From assembly GCF_036324505.1 (NCBI RefSeq), contig NC_086368.1, positions 248,001-312,000 of the forward strand: a stretch of DNA of 64,000 nucleotides. The letters run 5' to 3'. The number at the start of each line of letters is the position of its first letter. Position 1 is the stretch's first letter. Below the pieces are notes generated by a model. It had not been told where the DNA came from. It made no database searches and saw only the letters and a program-made list of their open reading frames with translations. The stretch comes from Eleginops maclovinus. Lineage: Eukaryota; Chordata; Actinopteri; Perciformes; Eleginopidae. This document shows, piece by piece, positions 34,199-45,181 of the stretch. A program made the translations under genes and the position numbers.

Positions 34199-35430
34199 TG
34201 CAAGAAAGATGGCCTGCACTGTTTTTTCCTGAGGAGGTAATGTTTTCCTTTATGTTTTGTGTGTATGGTTTTCCCATGTGTATTTGTGTACTGAAACACT
34301 CATTCCTGTGTACTATATGGTTAATCTTCTGATACACTATCATTTGAAATATAGTCTTTTCATTCAAATGATGAGATGAAAGTCTTGTAATGCATTGGCA
34401 GCTTTAGACTGGCATGACTATACCACATTAAGTCCTGGTATGGATATTATAATTATAAACTGTTTTTTTTTGTGTGTCCAGATATCTAAAGAATTTTATA
34501 GAGTCACCAGCAAAAACCTCCATGAAACTTGGAATGCATCTCTTGACAAGTATACGTCCCGCCTGATAAAACTTTACCGAGCCAGGAAGACAGCTTTTGG
34601 TCAAGATTTGAAAAAGTTACTGAATTCACTTGATGAAGAGGTGGGTAATGTTCCTCAAACTAAACTGTATGTAAAAAAGAAAAATAACCTTAAATAATCA
34701 AAATCACATGACATTCGATGTTTATAAACAGAGATTCTTAATTTGAGAGTTATCTTGCTGCATTACAGTGTGTGTCTGTCTGTGTGTGTGTCTGTCCATG
34801 GTTGTATGCACGTGTTCACAGACGGCAGACATTGCGCGCCATAGAAGGACGACAGCATTGAGAGGCCTTCCCATTTTTGTTAGAGAGGATGCATCAGAGT
34901 TCTTTCTGAAGTGCATGGTAAGTCAGTCCAGAGCAATTCGGTGTGATTAATAGATTTGCAGTGCCTCTTTCATATCTCCCCAGAAGCTGGATACATATTG
35001 GCTGGTAGTCTTGTCCTAAATGTGACTGTAAACAACTAAATTAGCTTATGTGTTGACCGCAATTGTAATGGGGTGTCGGTATCACTAAAACATTTGCTGT
35101 GTCTGTTTTTTCCCACAGAACACAGACCCTGAGGAAGAGGTGGTTGGAGGAGTGGCAGTTGCCATACTGACTGTCTATGACGATGATGATGGCACCGAAT
35201 CCCCACCAGTGACTGAAATCAATGTCATCTTGGAAGGGGCAGTTATAAAACACGACCTACCTGACCTCGCTGCTGCCTTCGCCTACCTGTTTGGCCTAAT
35301 GTATGCAATGGACATAAGCTATCCAGAGAAGATGAGGTACACCTTTGAGGCCATCCAGACTATCTTTTTCGAGCTTGGTTCAAGATGCTCGCAGCGCACG
35401 CGATCCTTGAAAGAGAAGCTTTTGCTGTGA
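34199..35430 (+). CDS. SAMD3-like protein, four C-terminal exons, intact
   Basis: Resembles the C-terminal region of the multi-copy fish family annotated as sterile alpha motif domain-containing protein 3-like; its function is unknown. Exons: 34199-34236 (QERWPALFFPEE), 34482-34640 (SKEFYRVTSKNLHETWNA), 34822-34917 (RRTTALRGLPIFVREDASEF) and 35119-35430 (DPEEEVVGG, DLAAAFAYLFGLMYAMDI, ending LKEKLLL and TGA). Every junction is AG/GT with consistent phase, and no stop occurs. The SAM domain and earlier exons are not found; the upstream space is filled by a duplication and hAT D, so the gene is 5'-truncated or its first exons are elsewhere. It lies inside TIR-like ends, so it may be transposon cargo. 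Confidence 0.72.
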
Positions 35431-35439
35431 AGCCTGTGT

Positions 35440-35524
35440 ATGATTTACACTCACACACACATACACACGAACGCACGCACGCCCAGCTCTGTCATCACTC
35501 CTCCATGAACAAGCCTACACCAGC

Positions 35525-35608
<84 letters not shown>

Positions 35609-35900
35609 AGACTCCCTTTCATACATACATCATTGTTCTGGCAGCCCATTGACTCTAGCAGTTAAATGGTGGTTTACATTGTGGTTTTATGTTTTTGTAC
35701 GTATTGATACAATAGCCACATTTACATGAGCCTAATGGCCTAATGTCTTTATCAGAGTATTGGACAGTTATAGCCTACACCACCTCTTACACACACACAC
35801 ACACACACACAAACACAAGGAGATTCCCTTTCACATCATTGTTCCAGCAGCCCATTGATGTTGGAAAAATAAAAACAAATTGTATTCAATTAATTTGTTG
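35440..35900. repeat. CA microsatellites in a duplicated 3' segment
   Basis: A (CA)n run lies at about 35528-35602 and a second, shorter one at about 35787-35811. The surroundings (CCTACACCA...CTCTT before, AGGAGA.TCCCTTTCA and CAGCCCATTGA after) are duplicated about 230 bp apart, so a segment containing the microsatellite was copied. Confidence 0.85.
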
Positions 35901-35934
35901 TGTGTTGAATGATGGGGAGTGGTGAGGGGGATTG

Positions 35935-36280
35935 GTAGAACTAAAAAAACTGAGTTGGTAGAACTCCTGGAATCTATATGTAAAACTCATAAAACTGTGT
36001 TGGTAGAACTCAGAGCTTAAAGGTGAAACTCAAAAAACTGAGTTGGTAGAACTCCTGGAATCTATATGTAAAACTCATAAAACTGAGTTGGTAGAACTCA
36101 GAGCTTAAAGGTGAAACTCAAAAAACTGTGTTGGTAGAACTCAATATTAACATGTGAAACTCAAAAGCCTTTGTTTGTAGAACTCAAAATTTCTATGCAA
36201 CACTCCAAAAACTTGAGTTGGCAGAACTTAAAAATCTTTGTACACTCAACCACAGTGAATTTAAGTTAAGAAAACTCAAA
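35935..36280. repeat. subterminal repeat array, GAGTTGGTAGAACTC
   Basis: At least six spaced copies of a ~40-bp unit containing AACT(G)AGTTGGTAGAACTC and ATGTAAAACTCATAAAACTG, just inside the right TIR. Such arrays near termini are typical transposase-binding regions of CACTA-type elements. The inner half is nearly an exact duplication of ~85 bp. Confidence 0.8.
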
Positions 36281-36351
36281 AAACCAAATGCATCACGTTG
36301 CCTAGAAAATCTGTGTTCTGTCAACCGTTTTTTTTTTTTACAGTGTACCTC

Positions 36352-36742
36352 TCACTCATTGACGCTGCAATAATACTATTACGTGTTTAATAACCAATAA
36401 ACCTCAGAAGAATTGTATAATAGAATATCATAAGGGGAAGCCTCATGAATACATCAACAGATGGCGATGGTGACTTCATAAGAGGGCTAAGCAGAACTTT
36501 CCCTGGACCCGCCTCCGTCGACGTCAGCCAATGGAAAAGACGGGGATATGCCCATGTGACAACAAGTGGCCAATAGAATACGGCCCCCACTGAAGAAATA
36601 CGTGATCGAACAGAAGATCGAGGCCTTTCCTCCACACTGCTGGTAGACAGCTAACTGCTTAAACGTGGACTGTGGATCAGTTGGTTGCGGGAGGACCACA
36701 GCTGTGTTTCCCTTGTGGACATACTGTGCCATTATGTTAATA
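36352..36742. other. unassigned DNA between two elements
   Basis: No gene or repeat is recognised between the right TIR-like end and the left end of hAT E. Confidence 0.3.
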
Positions 36743-36828
36743 CAGGGTGTCCGTGGGGTTGTAAAAGCCATTAAAAGGTAGTAAATGAAATTAGCAAAAA
36801 TGAAGGACATTAAACAGCATGTTTTAAT

Positions 36829-37108
36829 ACGGCTGTAAGGTAGTGCGGTCGTCTTTCAACTAGAAGATGGTGGGTTCGATCCCAGCCCTAGCAGTCAACA
36901 TGTCGATGTATCCTTGGGCAAGATACCTAACCCCGATTTGCTCCCGATGGCAATGGCCAACGGTGTATGAATGTGTGTGAAAGGTACTTACCTAGAGTAA
37001 AAAGTATACTGCTCTGTGGGAATGGGATGAATGTCTTGTAGTATGTAAAGCGCTTTGAGGGGTCAGAAAGACTGGATAAAGCGCTATATAAGTACAAGAC
37101 CATTTAAA
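36829..37108 (+). mobile_element. tRNA-derived SINE in hAT E
   Basis: The head has a B-box GGGTTCGATCCCAGC (36871-36885), the middle CTTGGGCAAGATACCTAACC and the tail GTAAAGCGCTTTGAG...AAAGCGCTATATAAGTAC. This is a common percomorph SINE body. Target duplication is not clear. Confidence 0.8.
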
Positions 37109-37306
37109 AAGTAATAAAGGTGCAGGTGTATCTCCTAAAAATCGTGGGAATTTAATAAGCCTATATAAATTATATGTGCGAGTAGGACCTGAACGATATC
37201 AATAAGGTGACGTCAGTACGCGGCGACTCACTGTATGCTTCAACTGGATAGCTTACACGGCTGACTTGCTGCCAAAAGTTACCAAAAATTCACTACTATT
37301 GAAGTC

Positions 37307-37825
37307 ATGGGGAAATGTAATTTTTTGGACCTCTGGTTAGAGGACTCGAGATTGAAAGACTGGCTTAGGCCAGTAGTTGGTAACAGCCGAGAGGCTTATC
37401 GCAACGTCTGTAAAAAGACGATAAATATCACCTGGATGGGAGTGAATGCTGTCAGGTCACACATGGAGTCTAATAGCCACCAAACAACAATGCGCGGAGG
37501 TAGTGAGTAACTAACAATTTCAATGTTCTGCGCTCCGTTCTCCCCCAAACCTCCACCGCTCTCCCGCAAACCACTGCCAGCGGTAGAGCTACCAGCACCG
37601 TGAGTAGGCCTACGACAGACGTCAGACAACAAACTCTATGCCCCGCTTCAACGTTGCGAGCTGAGGTTCTGTGGTGCTTGGAAACAGCGACTAAACACCA
37701 CTCATACAATTCTAATGAGGGGATAGGAGAGCTCTTCCAGAACATGTTTACTGATTAAGAGATAGCAAAATCCTTCACGCGTGGCAAGGACAAGACGAGC
37801 TACATCATCAAATTTGGTATACAGT
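37307..37825 (+). pseudogene. hAT transposase N-terminal fragment (hAT E)
   Basis: MGKCNFLDLWLEDSRLKDWL and the finger-like KKTINITWMGVNAVRSHM (37307-37490) resemble the N-terminal zinc-finger region of fish hAT proteins; the first Cys of the finger is changed (YRNVC). A second piece at 37640-37825 has LRAEVLWCLETATKHHSY, EGIGELFQNMF, a stop, then FTRGKDKTSYIIKFG. The catalytic core is missing. Confidence 0.6.
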
Positions 37826-38059
37826 GGATCACCTGATTTCGGCGTCCCCACCCGCACCAGTCTTGTACGGGTCCGTGGCGGGCCTCGCCAAAAGGAAAAC
37901 CCCCAGTGTGACGTAGTGGACATGGCTCACACTTGTGATGCCCCCTTGATAATTGATATGGAAAGAAACAGCAATGGGTCATCGATCCACCAGGTGGTGC
38001 ATTGATGGACGCTGCCACCATTGAACTCATGAAATAAACAGCTGATTCCTCAGAGAGTG

Positions 38060-38415
38060 CTGCTTCTGGCACAGAAACAGCAGCCTACCCAGACAGCAAT
38101 TAGATCTGGGCCAGATCCGTTCTCGAATCAGCAGATTCGTGCAGCAGTCACACTCATTATGCAGATCTGCACCAGCTTTGCGCCAGACTTGTCTGTAGCT
38201 CTGACTGTGACAGTCTGTCCGGCAGGTGCGTGTCTGATCTGGGACAGAAGCGCAGAACGGACGCGCCACAACTGAATTTAGTCAGTGCGACGGGTTTAGG
38301 GCTGATCCGGGGCAACTGCGTGGACTGGACGCGCCACAACTGATAAGTCCGTCCTGTGGATGCGGGCCTGATCCGGGGCAGCTGCGCAGACCGGACGCGC
38401 CACAACTAAACGGCT
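38060..38415. repeat. GC-rich minisatellite
   Basis: About three units of 60-70 bp sharing CTGATCCGGGGCA(A/G)CTGCG and GGACGCGCCACAACT, preceded by CAGATCTGGGCCAGATCCG. Units differ, so it is old or a mix of motifs. The stretch 37830-38060 before it has no recognised gene. Confidence 0.65.
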
Positions 38416-39495
38416 GGGGCAATTTTTTTTGGCAACTTTCTCAACTTTGCAGCGGAAGACTGCAGACTGCACCGTCTTTGCGATTATTGGAAAGTGCATT
38501 ATAAAAGTAAAATAAATGTAAAAGTAAACTGATGTTGGTGTCATGTTATTCTGTTAATATTTATATTGAACATACAAGTTTCTTAATTTAACTTACCGGT
38601 AGTTTACACTCACTGTCATTCTGCCAACACAAAGACAGTTAGACAAGCGGATGAGCTAGGCTAGTTAGCAGATAGTCTTAGGTTATTTTAAACTTCCGCA
38701 ACTAATGGGAATATATGGATGAATCAGTGAGATTTGCTTGTTATTCACCCAAATTGATGATTATCTCCGAAAATTGCTGCTTTGTATGTTAGCTGCTAAA
38801 TCTTAGTCATGTTAGCATTATATTAGCCTCTGCTTCGCGCTTTTGCCTGTAGCTTAACACTGCAGGTCGCCCAACAGTTTTTAATAAGGCTGTGTAGAAT
38901 TTTAATGATGGATTTAATGTGACAAACTTTGCAGTAAATACTAGCCATTTTATCTAAGGTCCACAAGCCTTTGCTGTCTTAAATAGTGTGAAGGTTCACA
39001 CAATGCACCACAATGCTTGTGAATAGTTCTGTAGAGTATCTATAGTCAGTGTTAATTGTCTCAAATGGCCATGCCTAAAGTAGACAACACAGAATGTTAA
39101 ATCCAAATAGTGAACTATTTGGATTTATCAGTGCATGTAAAATACTTCTGCTAAAAATAGATGGACCATATATTCTACATATTAAAATAAAGTGAGAATT
39201 TGCTCCACTTTGGCCGAATGTTTTCAGAAATAATAAAGTTTCAGAAAGTTTCTGTGATAAAAACCTCAATGAAAATGAAAGGCCAGAGCGCATGAAAATA
39301 TATATGGGCTATGCTATGTGTAAACGGGGTCTAAGAATTTTTCAGGTGAATCTTTTGAATATGTCTTTCATTTCTCTGTACTGCGCTATTTAGGATTTGT
39401 CCGGGTCCTTCCCCCTTTGCAAACTGCGATGTAAGTTTTGCACTTGACACATGGTCTCCGCCACGCACGTGTACATTTGATTAAGGATTTTCTTT
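38416..39495. other. unassigned DNA
   Basis: Non-coding and AT-rich, with no recognised repeat; the open frames are short. It lies upstream of the CACTA transposase fragment. Confidence 0.3.
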
Positions 39496-40428
39496 TTGTT
39501 GCAAATTCTAACAGCTTGCAAAGGATGGATTCAAGAGAAGCATTCCTCTCTGGTGCCACCATTAGATGGAGAGCGCGTAGAGGTGTTCAGCTTCAACAAA
39601 TTAGGGACATTCACAGCGAAAGCTTTGCTTCCCAGTGTTGTAGTAGTGGAAAAACAGCCTGGATTGCACTCACAGCAGAGTGACATGGAGGAGATTGGGA
39701 ATGAAATGATAGAGGAAGACATTAGTGTGGGCATATCACATTTTGACCAGCAGTCCTTTATAATTGATCTGCCTGAGGAGGAGTCTGCCTCAGACCAAGA
39801 TCCAGATGAGACAGATCAGTCCTGCAACCTAGGTGAAAGTCTTCGTAACTGGGCCTTAACTTTTGGAGTTTCCCTGGTAGCTCTTACAGCTCTTCTTGGT
39901 CTGTTGAGACTCCATCACCCTGATCTCCCCAAGGATGCACGAACCCTCCTTAAGACTAAGATCACATTTAACATTGGGAAAATATGTGAGGGCCTTTATT
40001 TTTATATTGGTATCCTGTCCTCCTTTAAGGAGAAACTACACCAGGCATTTGAGTCATTTGGAAATGGCTGCACATTTAAACTACAAATTAATATTGATGG
40101 ATTGCCCTTATTCGGGAGTAGTGGGATTCAGGTGTGGCCAATTTTAGGATGTTTATTAAGTTTTCCAATTAAATAACCTGTTGTGATTGCATTTTTTTGT
40201 GGACCACATAAACCAAAGCCAGCGGAAGTCTTTTTGGAAGATTTGCTGAAGGAGTTGGAGAGTGGTATTGACTTTGAGAGCAAAATGATTTTTTTTAACT
40301 TAGATTCTGTCATATGCGATACGCCTGCCCGGGATTTTGTAAAAAATATGAAGAGTCACAACGGATATTTTGGATGTGATAAATGTGCCCAGCAAGGAGA
40401 ATATCTATCTGGCTTTATAACTTTATAA
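39496..40428 (+). pseudogene. CACTA/EnSpm transposase fragment, one stop
   Basis: Central part of an animal EnSpm-type transposase. LRNWALTFGVSLVALTALLG and LPKDARTLLKT lie at 39840-39960, LQINIDGLPLF near 40085, the FFCGPHKPKPAEVFLEDLL region near 40195, and CDTPARDFVKNM...GYFGCDKC at 40318-40388. One frame throughout is broken only by a TAA at 40174-40176. Similarity stops near 40410, where hAT F sequence begins. The N-terminal 100 codons (from 39496) are less certain. This type of protein could move elements with CACTG ends such as the region at 29383-36347. Confidence 0.7.
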
Positions 40429-41845
40429 CACTGCTCTACCCGTTTGAACAATTGACCAGAGAAGTTAGCTCATCAGAGGCATCAGCTGCCGACGTCATTC
40501 CATCTGTGATAGCCCTGAGACGTCTTCTGAGCAAGCAGACTGACACCGACCACGGTGTTAAAACAACAAAGACCGCATTTTTAGAGACTGTAAATAAACG
40601 CTTAGATCAAACCGAGTGTGATCCCATGTTCTGTATGGATGCCAGAATCAGAATCAAAGATTGCTACTTTGATGGGAATGTTAAACAACGCGCACGAGCA
40701 ATACTTCATGCGCACCGGTGCCGAGGATGAGACGCGCGATCGAGAGAGCGCACACCTACAGCGCAAGAGGCAACGACCCAGCGGAGCAGGGCCCTCCCTG
40801 CATGATGTGTTTGAGGAGATTCTGGAGGAGAATGAACCAGAGAGGCCAAGTACCTCTGTATCCCAACAACTTGATATGTTCTTGGCAGAGGCCCCCATTC
40901 CCAGAGGTGAGACTGCACTCGGTTATTGGAGAAATAATGACCTGCGTTTTCCAGGACTGGCACAAATGGCATGCAAATACCTTTGTGCACCATGCACAAG
41001 CACAAAAAAAAAAACTAAATACAGACAGACTCCTGCAATAAGGCTGTATAGCTCTGTGTCTCATATCTTGGATGAAAAGAGAAATAGACTTTGCTGCGAC
41101 AAGGCAGAGGTGCTTATCTTTGTAAAGAAAAACATGCATCTTACTAAGAAGTAGGTGAGAGATACATACATGTATCATTAATGTTAACAAGTGTAGGCCC
41201 ACCGACTGTTTTTCCTCAGAGGCCGATTTTGTTTCATAAAGATGCCCCATGTTCCAGCCCATAAGTTCTGAAACACTGTAATGTTTTATTCTGTATGAAA
41301 AATACACAAGGTGAAACATAGCCCTATTTATTTATGTTTGTATTTATTAATAACATATTTTATTTATTTCCCAATTGTTTGTTTTTACATTTACACTTGA
41401 TTTAATTTTTTACTGGGCAATGTAGGTACTGAAAAAACAGCTTCTTATTGAGTAAGTTTGTGTTTATCAGGCTAGAACCACTCAAATAATTTTGTTGGGC
41501 AATGTAAGTACTGAAAAAAAATATTTTCATTGATTAGTTAACAGTCTAAGAGGGCTTTTGAAAGTTATTTTTCAGAAAAGAACTTGTGAATTAAGGTTAT
41601 CTTAAATGTCAACTACAAATTGAAAATAAAGGTTGTTTTTGTTTCATAAATTTGTCTAATTGAATTTGTGCTCATTAAATAATAGTATGATGAAGAGCTG
41701 AAAGACTTTTAAAATAGTTCAGTAATGTTTCTGTGGCACCAAATACGGAATAAATAACAAAAAAAAACATCGGCATCGGCCATCGGCCAAGTTGTTATTT
41801 TAAACATCGGCATCGGCCCACAATTTCACAATCGGTGCATCCCTA
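40425..41845 (+). mobile_element. hAT element F, 3' half, abutting the CACTA fragment
   Basis: Transposase C-terminus followed by a noncoding tail, repeated CATCGGCATCGGCC (41769-41815) and the right terminus GGTGCATCCCTA (to 41845), a typical hAT end. The left half is missing. Confidence 0.7.
40430..41154 (+). pseudogene. hAT transposase C-terminal half, ZBED-type (hAT F)
   Basis: LTREVSSSEASAADVIPSVI (near 40451) and TDTDHGVKTTK...IKDCYFDG resemble ZBED-type hAT proteins. A frameshift near 40690 leads to the second frame with LGYWRNNDLRFPGLAQMACK and YLCAPCTST (40918-41005), the C-terminal dimerisation motif, and a tail LDEKRNRLCCDKAEVLIF. It lacks the N-terminal half. Confidence 0.75.
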
Positions 41846-42227
41846 ATTTAAAGTACATGACACTGAAAGTTGGAAAGAGAAAAAATAGCCCTGAAGTTTT
41901 TGAACTGTTTGGGTGCCACTACTGAGTAATCAGTTAATGAACTCGTCGGCTACATGGCCAGAACTATGGCCAAACTAATGAGTAAACATTATATTAATTA
42001 GATGAAATTCAGCTGATCTAGAATGCGGCTAAAATAAGGATGGCTACATTATAATTATACAGCCGTCACCCTTCTGTAGAAGAAAAAATAGTGTGTTAGA
42101 AAGTGTGTTGGAAAAACACAAGTGAAGTGTGTTAGAAAAAATATTAGTTTAGATATTCACAATCCCGGTAGCCCTCCGAACTCGGCGCTGTGTTGTTGCC
42201 ATTGCTCAATTGAAGAAACACCTAGGG
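41846..42227. other. unassigned DNA
   Basis: No gene or repeat is recognised. Confidence 0.3.
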
Positions 42228-45181
42228 CAGTGGTCTCCAACCTTTTTAAGCCCAAGATCCCTGACCTTCACCTTGGTGAGAGGCAAGATCTACCTATTTA
42301 AGCGTTGAAAGAAAAAGACAGCCCAGATTGTACTTCCAACTTGACGCCTTTTATTCAGGCTAACTGTATTTGAATTATGTGAAATGCTTTGGTCCAACGT
42401 TCAAATTTATGCAACAAAAACACTGTAACTAGCTTATCAAACTGGCCATAGCTACACATCAACTTCAATTCTAACACATCAACTTCAATTCTAAATTATT
42501 TAATTTCATTTCAACACAAAAAGAAAAGGAATGTGGAATTTGTGGAATTATCCACATGACAGTATTTTTTTATGGTAGACAAGCAGATCATATCAAGTGT
42601 TACGCTTATCCACTGAAGCTTCATTCAAGTCACATTATATCAGCATTTTAGAAAATAGAACTGTAATGCTAACAAAATTCTCAATGCAATTAAGCCAAGT
42701 ACAGCTTCATGTCCAACACAAAAAATAAAGGTGTGGCCTATTTCCTTTTGTATGAGGTTATTACTTTGTTCATAGAAGGCACACACACACACAAAACACA
42801 CTAGCAGTGAGCAGATCACATGCAGTGTTATGCTTATCCACTCAAGCTTCATGCAAGTTACATAACATCTGCATTTTAGAATATATATATAAATAAAATG
42901 TATTATTATTATTAAAATAGAACTGTAATTGTGTTTTAACAAAATTCTCAGTCAGTGTAAATAAGCTCAGTGCAGTTATGTACCACCTTATGCATCTTCA
43001 CTTTTCACATTGCCATCAGATGTCAAAACTGGCATGTTACTCACCCAGGTTAGTGAGATGGCTGTGACTGAACACTGTCTGTGAGTGCTTTGTAGTTTGG
43101 CTCATAGCTACTGACAGCTAGTCTGAGACAGTCTGTGAGGCGGCTTCTGTACTTTGATTTAATTATTTTCATCTGTGAAAACGCCATTTCACAGAGGTAA
43201 GTGGGTCCAAAGTGGGCACTCACTCTTAGTGCACACGAGGTGATGAGTGGAAACTTCTCCCTGCTGACAATTCCCCAAAAGGTAGGCTACTGTCCCGTGA
43301 TCTTACTTTCAGCTCAATGTCATTTTGCAAATCAACCATCTCCATGTCAACCCCACTAGGCAGAGCAAATACCTTCTGAAATTTGGCTGCTACCTGTTCC
43401 ACATCAATGGTCAGGAATGGGTTTAAGACGAATGCAGCAACATCTTGCATGACGTCTAATTCACTAAAACGCCGACTGAACTCTGCTGCCACTTTGTCCA
43501 GGTGAACACAGTACTGCTCAGGGTGAAAAGCGTCCTTGTCACCGATGGCCTGTGACATTTTCTCCAGGTTGGGAAAGTGTGTCAGCCTCCCGTTTTTCAG
43601 CTGTGTGTTCCAAACACCGAGCTTGGCCTTGAACGCATTCACTGCGCTTATCATGTGGGGCAGGTGTCGGTCTTTTCCCTGGAGCTCGTTGTTCAGTGCT
43701 TCAGTTTTGCCGTCAGGTCTGTCAGAAACCCCAGATCCAGCAGCCACTGATCATCTGACAGCTCCTCATGCTCCTCGTTCCTTGTCTCCAGAAAAGTCTT
43801 TATCTCGGGCAGCAAATCAACAAATCGCTGCAGCACTTTGCTGCGACTCAACCACCGGACATCAGCGTGGAGGAGTAGGTCTCCGTACGCGGCATCGAGC
43901 TCATCCAATAACGCCTTGAATAAGCGGTGTTGAAGCGCTTTTGCTCTAAACGAGTTGATCAGTTTGACCACCAGAGTCATAACTTGAGAAAAGTTCACGA
44001 CCTTCCCCACCAAGGCCTGCTGGTGAATGACACAGTGGTAATTCACGAAGTCAGGAAAATCATGGTCATTACGGCACAGCGCAATAAATCCAGCGCGCAC
44101 ACCGCGCATCGATGGGGCTCCATCAGTGGTAATTGCCACCAGTTTGTGAATCGGGATGTCATTATCGCGGACATCTTTTTTAAACGCGTTGTAAATATCC
44201 TCACCTCTCGTTCTCTCCTTTAAGTGCAAAAGAGTGAGGAGATCCTCTTTTGTTGTAGAGTCCGGGAACGCCATCCTGACAAATACAACAAGCTGAGCTG
44301 TGTCCATTACATCCAGGGATTCATCAAACTGTAGTGAAAAATATTGTGTGACAAATCTTTTAACACTTGTCGATCCACGTCCCCTGACATTTCCTCGACC
44401 CTCCTCGCCACTGTATTGGGGCCAAGCTGGACACTGCGGAGCGCGGTTTTGATGTCGTCTTTGTTTTTTAAGCCGTTGAAAACCGTCTCTGCAGTGATGG
44501 CCATTGCCTCCTTGAATAAATCGCCATCTGTAAAAGGCTTCTTGTGTTTAGCCAAAAGGTGACTAATACGAAATGAAGCTTCAGTCTCAGCCTTATTTTG
44601 AGCAGCAGGTTTTGTGAAAAGCCACTGCTGAGCCTTCAACCCAGCTTTCAGCTCAGCAACTTTCCTAGCGCGGATTGCGCTCTTGGCGGGGAAACTGTCT
44701 TTGAATTTGTCGTGGTTAGTGTTGTGGTGCCGCTCCAGATTTCCTCTTTTAGACAGCGCCAGAGTTTGGTGGCACAGCATACAAACACACTTGTCTTTCA
44801 CCATGGTGAAAATAAATTCCTCTTCCCATTCCTCATGGAAATTATATGTTTTCGACTTCTTTCTCGGAGCCTCCACCATGCCAGCTGACAACATTGCCGT
44901 CTACTAGCTATCACCTGCTAGTGCTGTATATTGTCATTTTGCGACAGTTAATGTGCCAGTATCCTTCTTTGATCTTATTCGTCAATTTAATGCCCGCCTG
45001 TTGCGCTGAAAAAATACAACGACTGGATCGGATAAGATAGAGAGAAAAAAAGGCGCTTGCAAAACTGAACATTAATCAGCCATAATGTATTTGTGTATTA
45101 TTTTTCTATTATTTTGGGGATCTACAGGGAATGTTTCAAAGATCTACCAGTCGATCGCGATCGACGGGTTGGCGACCACTG
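42228..45181 (-). mobile_element. hAT element G (GTF2IRD2-like), frameshifted
   Basis: Left end CAGTGGTCTCCAACC (42228); right end GGTTGGCGACCACTG (to 45181), inverted with mismatches. Near-terminal GATCTACC and GCGATCGACGGG. The transposase is on the minus strand. Flanks ACCTAGGG and CCTATGCT do not form a clean duplication. Confidence 0.85.
43050..44894 (-). pseudogene. hAT transposase, GTF2IRD2-like, three frameshifts (hAT G)
   Basis: From the N-terminus (44894, MLSAGMVEAPRKKSK; a second ATG lies 5 codons on): an N-terminal finger with CVCMLCHQTLALSKRGNLER, the FDESLDVMDTAQL core (after a frameshift near 44345), AITTDGAPSMRG, YHCVIHQQAL and LLLHADVRWLSRSKVLQRF. A frameshift near 43720 follows, then LQGKDRHLPHMISAV, then a frameshift near 43280 and the dimerisation region TYLCEMAFSQMK...YEPNYKALTDSVQ, ending at a TAA (43050-43052). 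GTF2IRD2 in mammals contains a captured hAT of this type. Confidence 0.85.

Larger units (their letters stand above)
29383..36347 (+). mobile_element. TIR-framed composite region carrying SAMD3-like exons (CACTA-like ends)
   Basis: The left end TACACTGTAAAAAA (29383) and the right end, its inverted form TTTTTTACAGTGTA (to 36347), are flanked by CCTC on both sides (29379-29382 and 36348-36351). The right subterminal region holds an array of AACTGAGTTGGTAGAACTC-type repeats, as CACTA elements often do. Inside are SAMD3-like exons, a nested complete hAT (30371-33701) and a tandem duplication. No transposase of its own is seen. CACTA elements usually make 3-bp duplications, so the 4-bp CCTC may mean another superfamily with CACTG ends, or chance pairing. 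Confidence 0.6.
36743..37830 (+). mobile_element. hAT element E, left part only
   Basis: The left end CAGGGTGTCCGTGGGGT (36743) matches a hAT-type terminus. A tRNA-SINE sits inside at about 36829-37108, and the N-terminal transposase exons follow. No right end is found, so it is truncated. Confidence 0.6.

Noticed and set aside
36841..36900. tRNA gene
   Set aside because: B box only; continues into a SINE body and tail.
40756..41319. 187-codon minus-strand open frame
   Set aside because: Lies opposite the hAT F transposase; no domain of its own.
42228..45181. Target duplication for hAT G
   Set aside because: Flanks ACCTAGGG and CCTATGCT agree only partly; not claimed.
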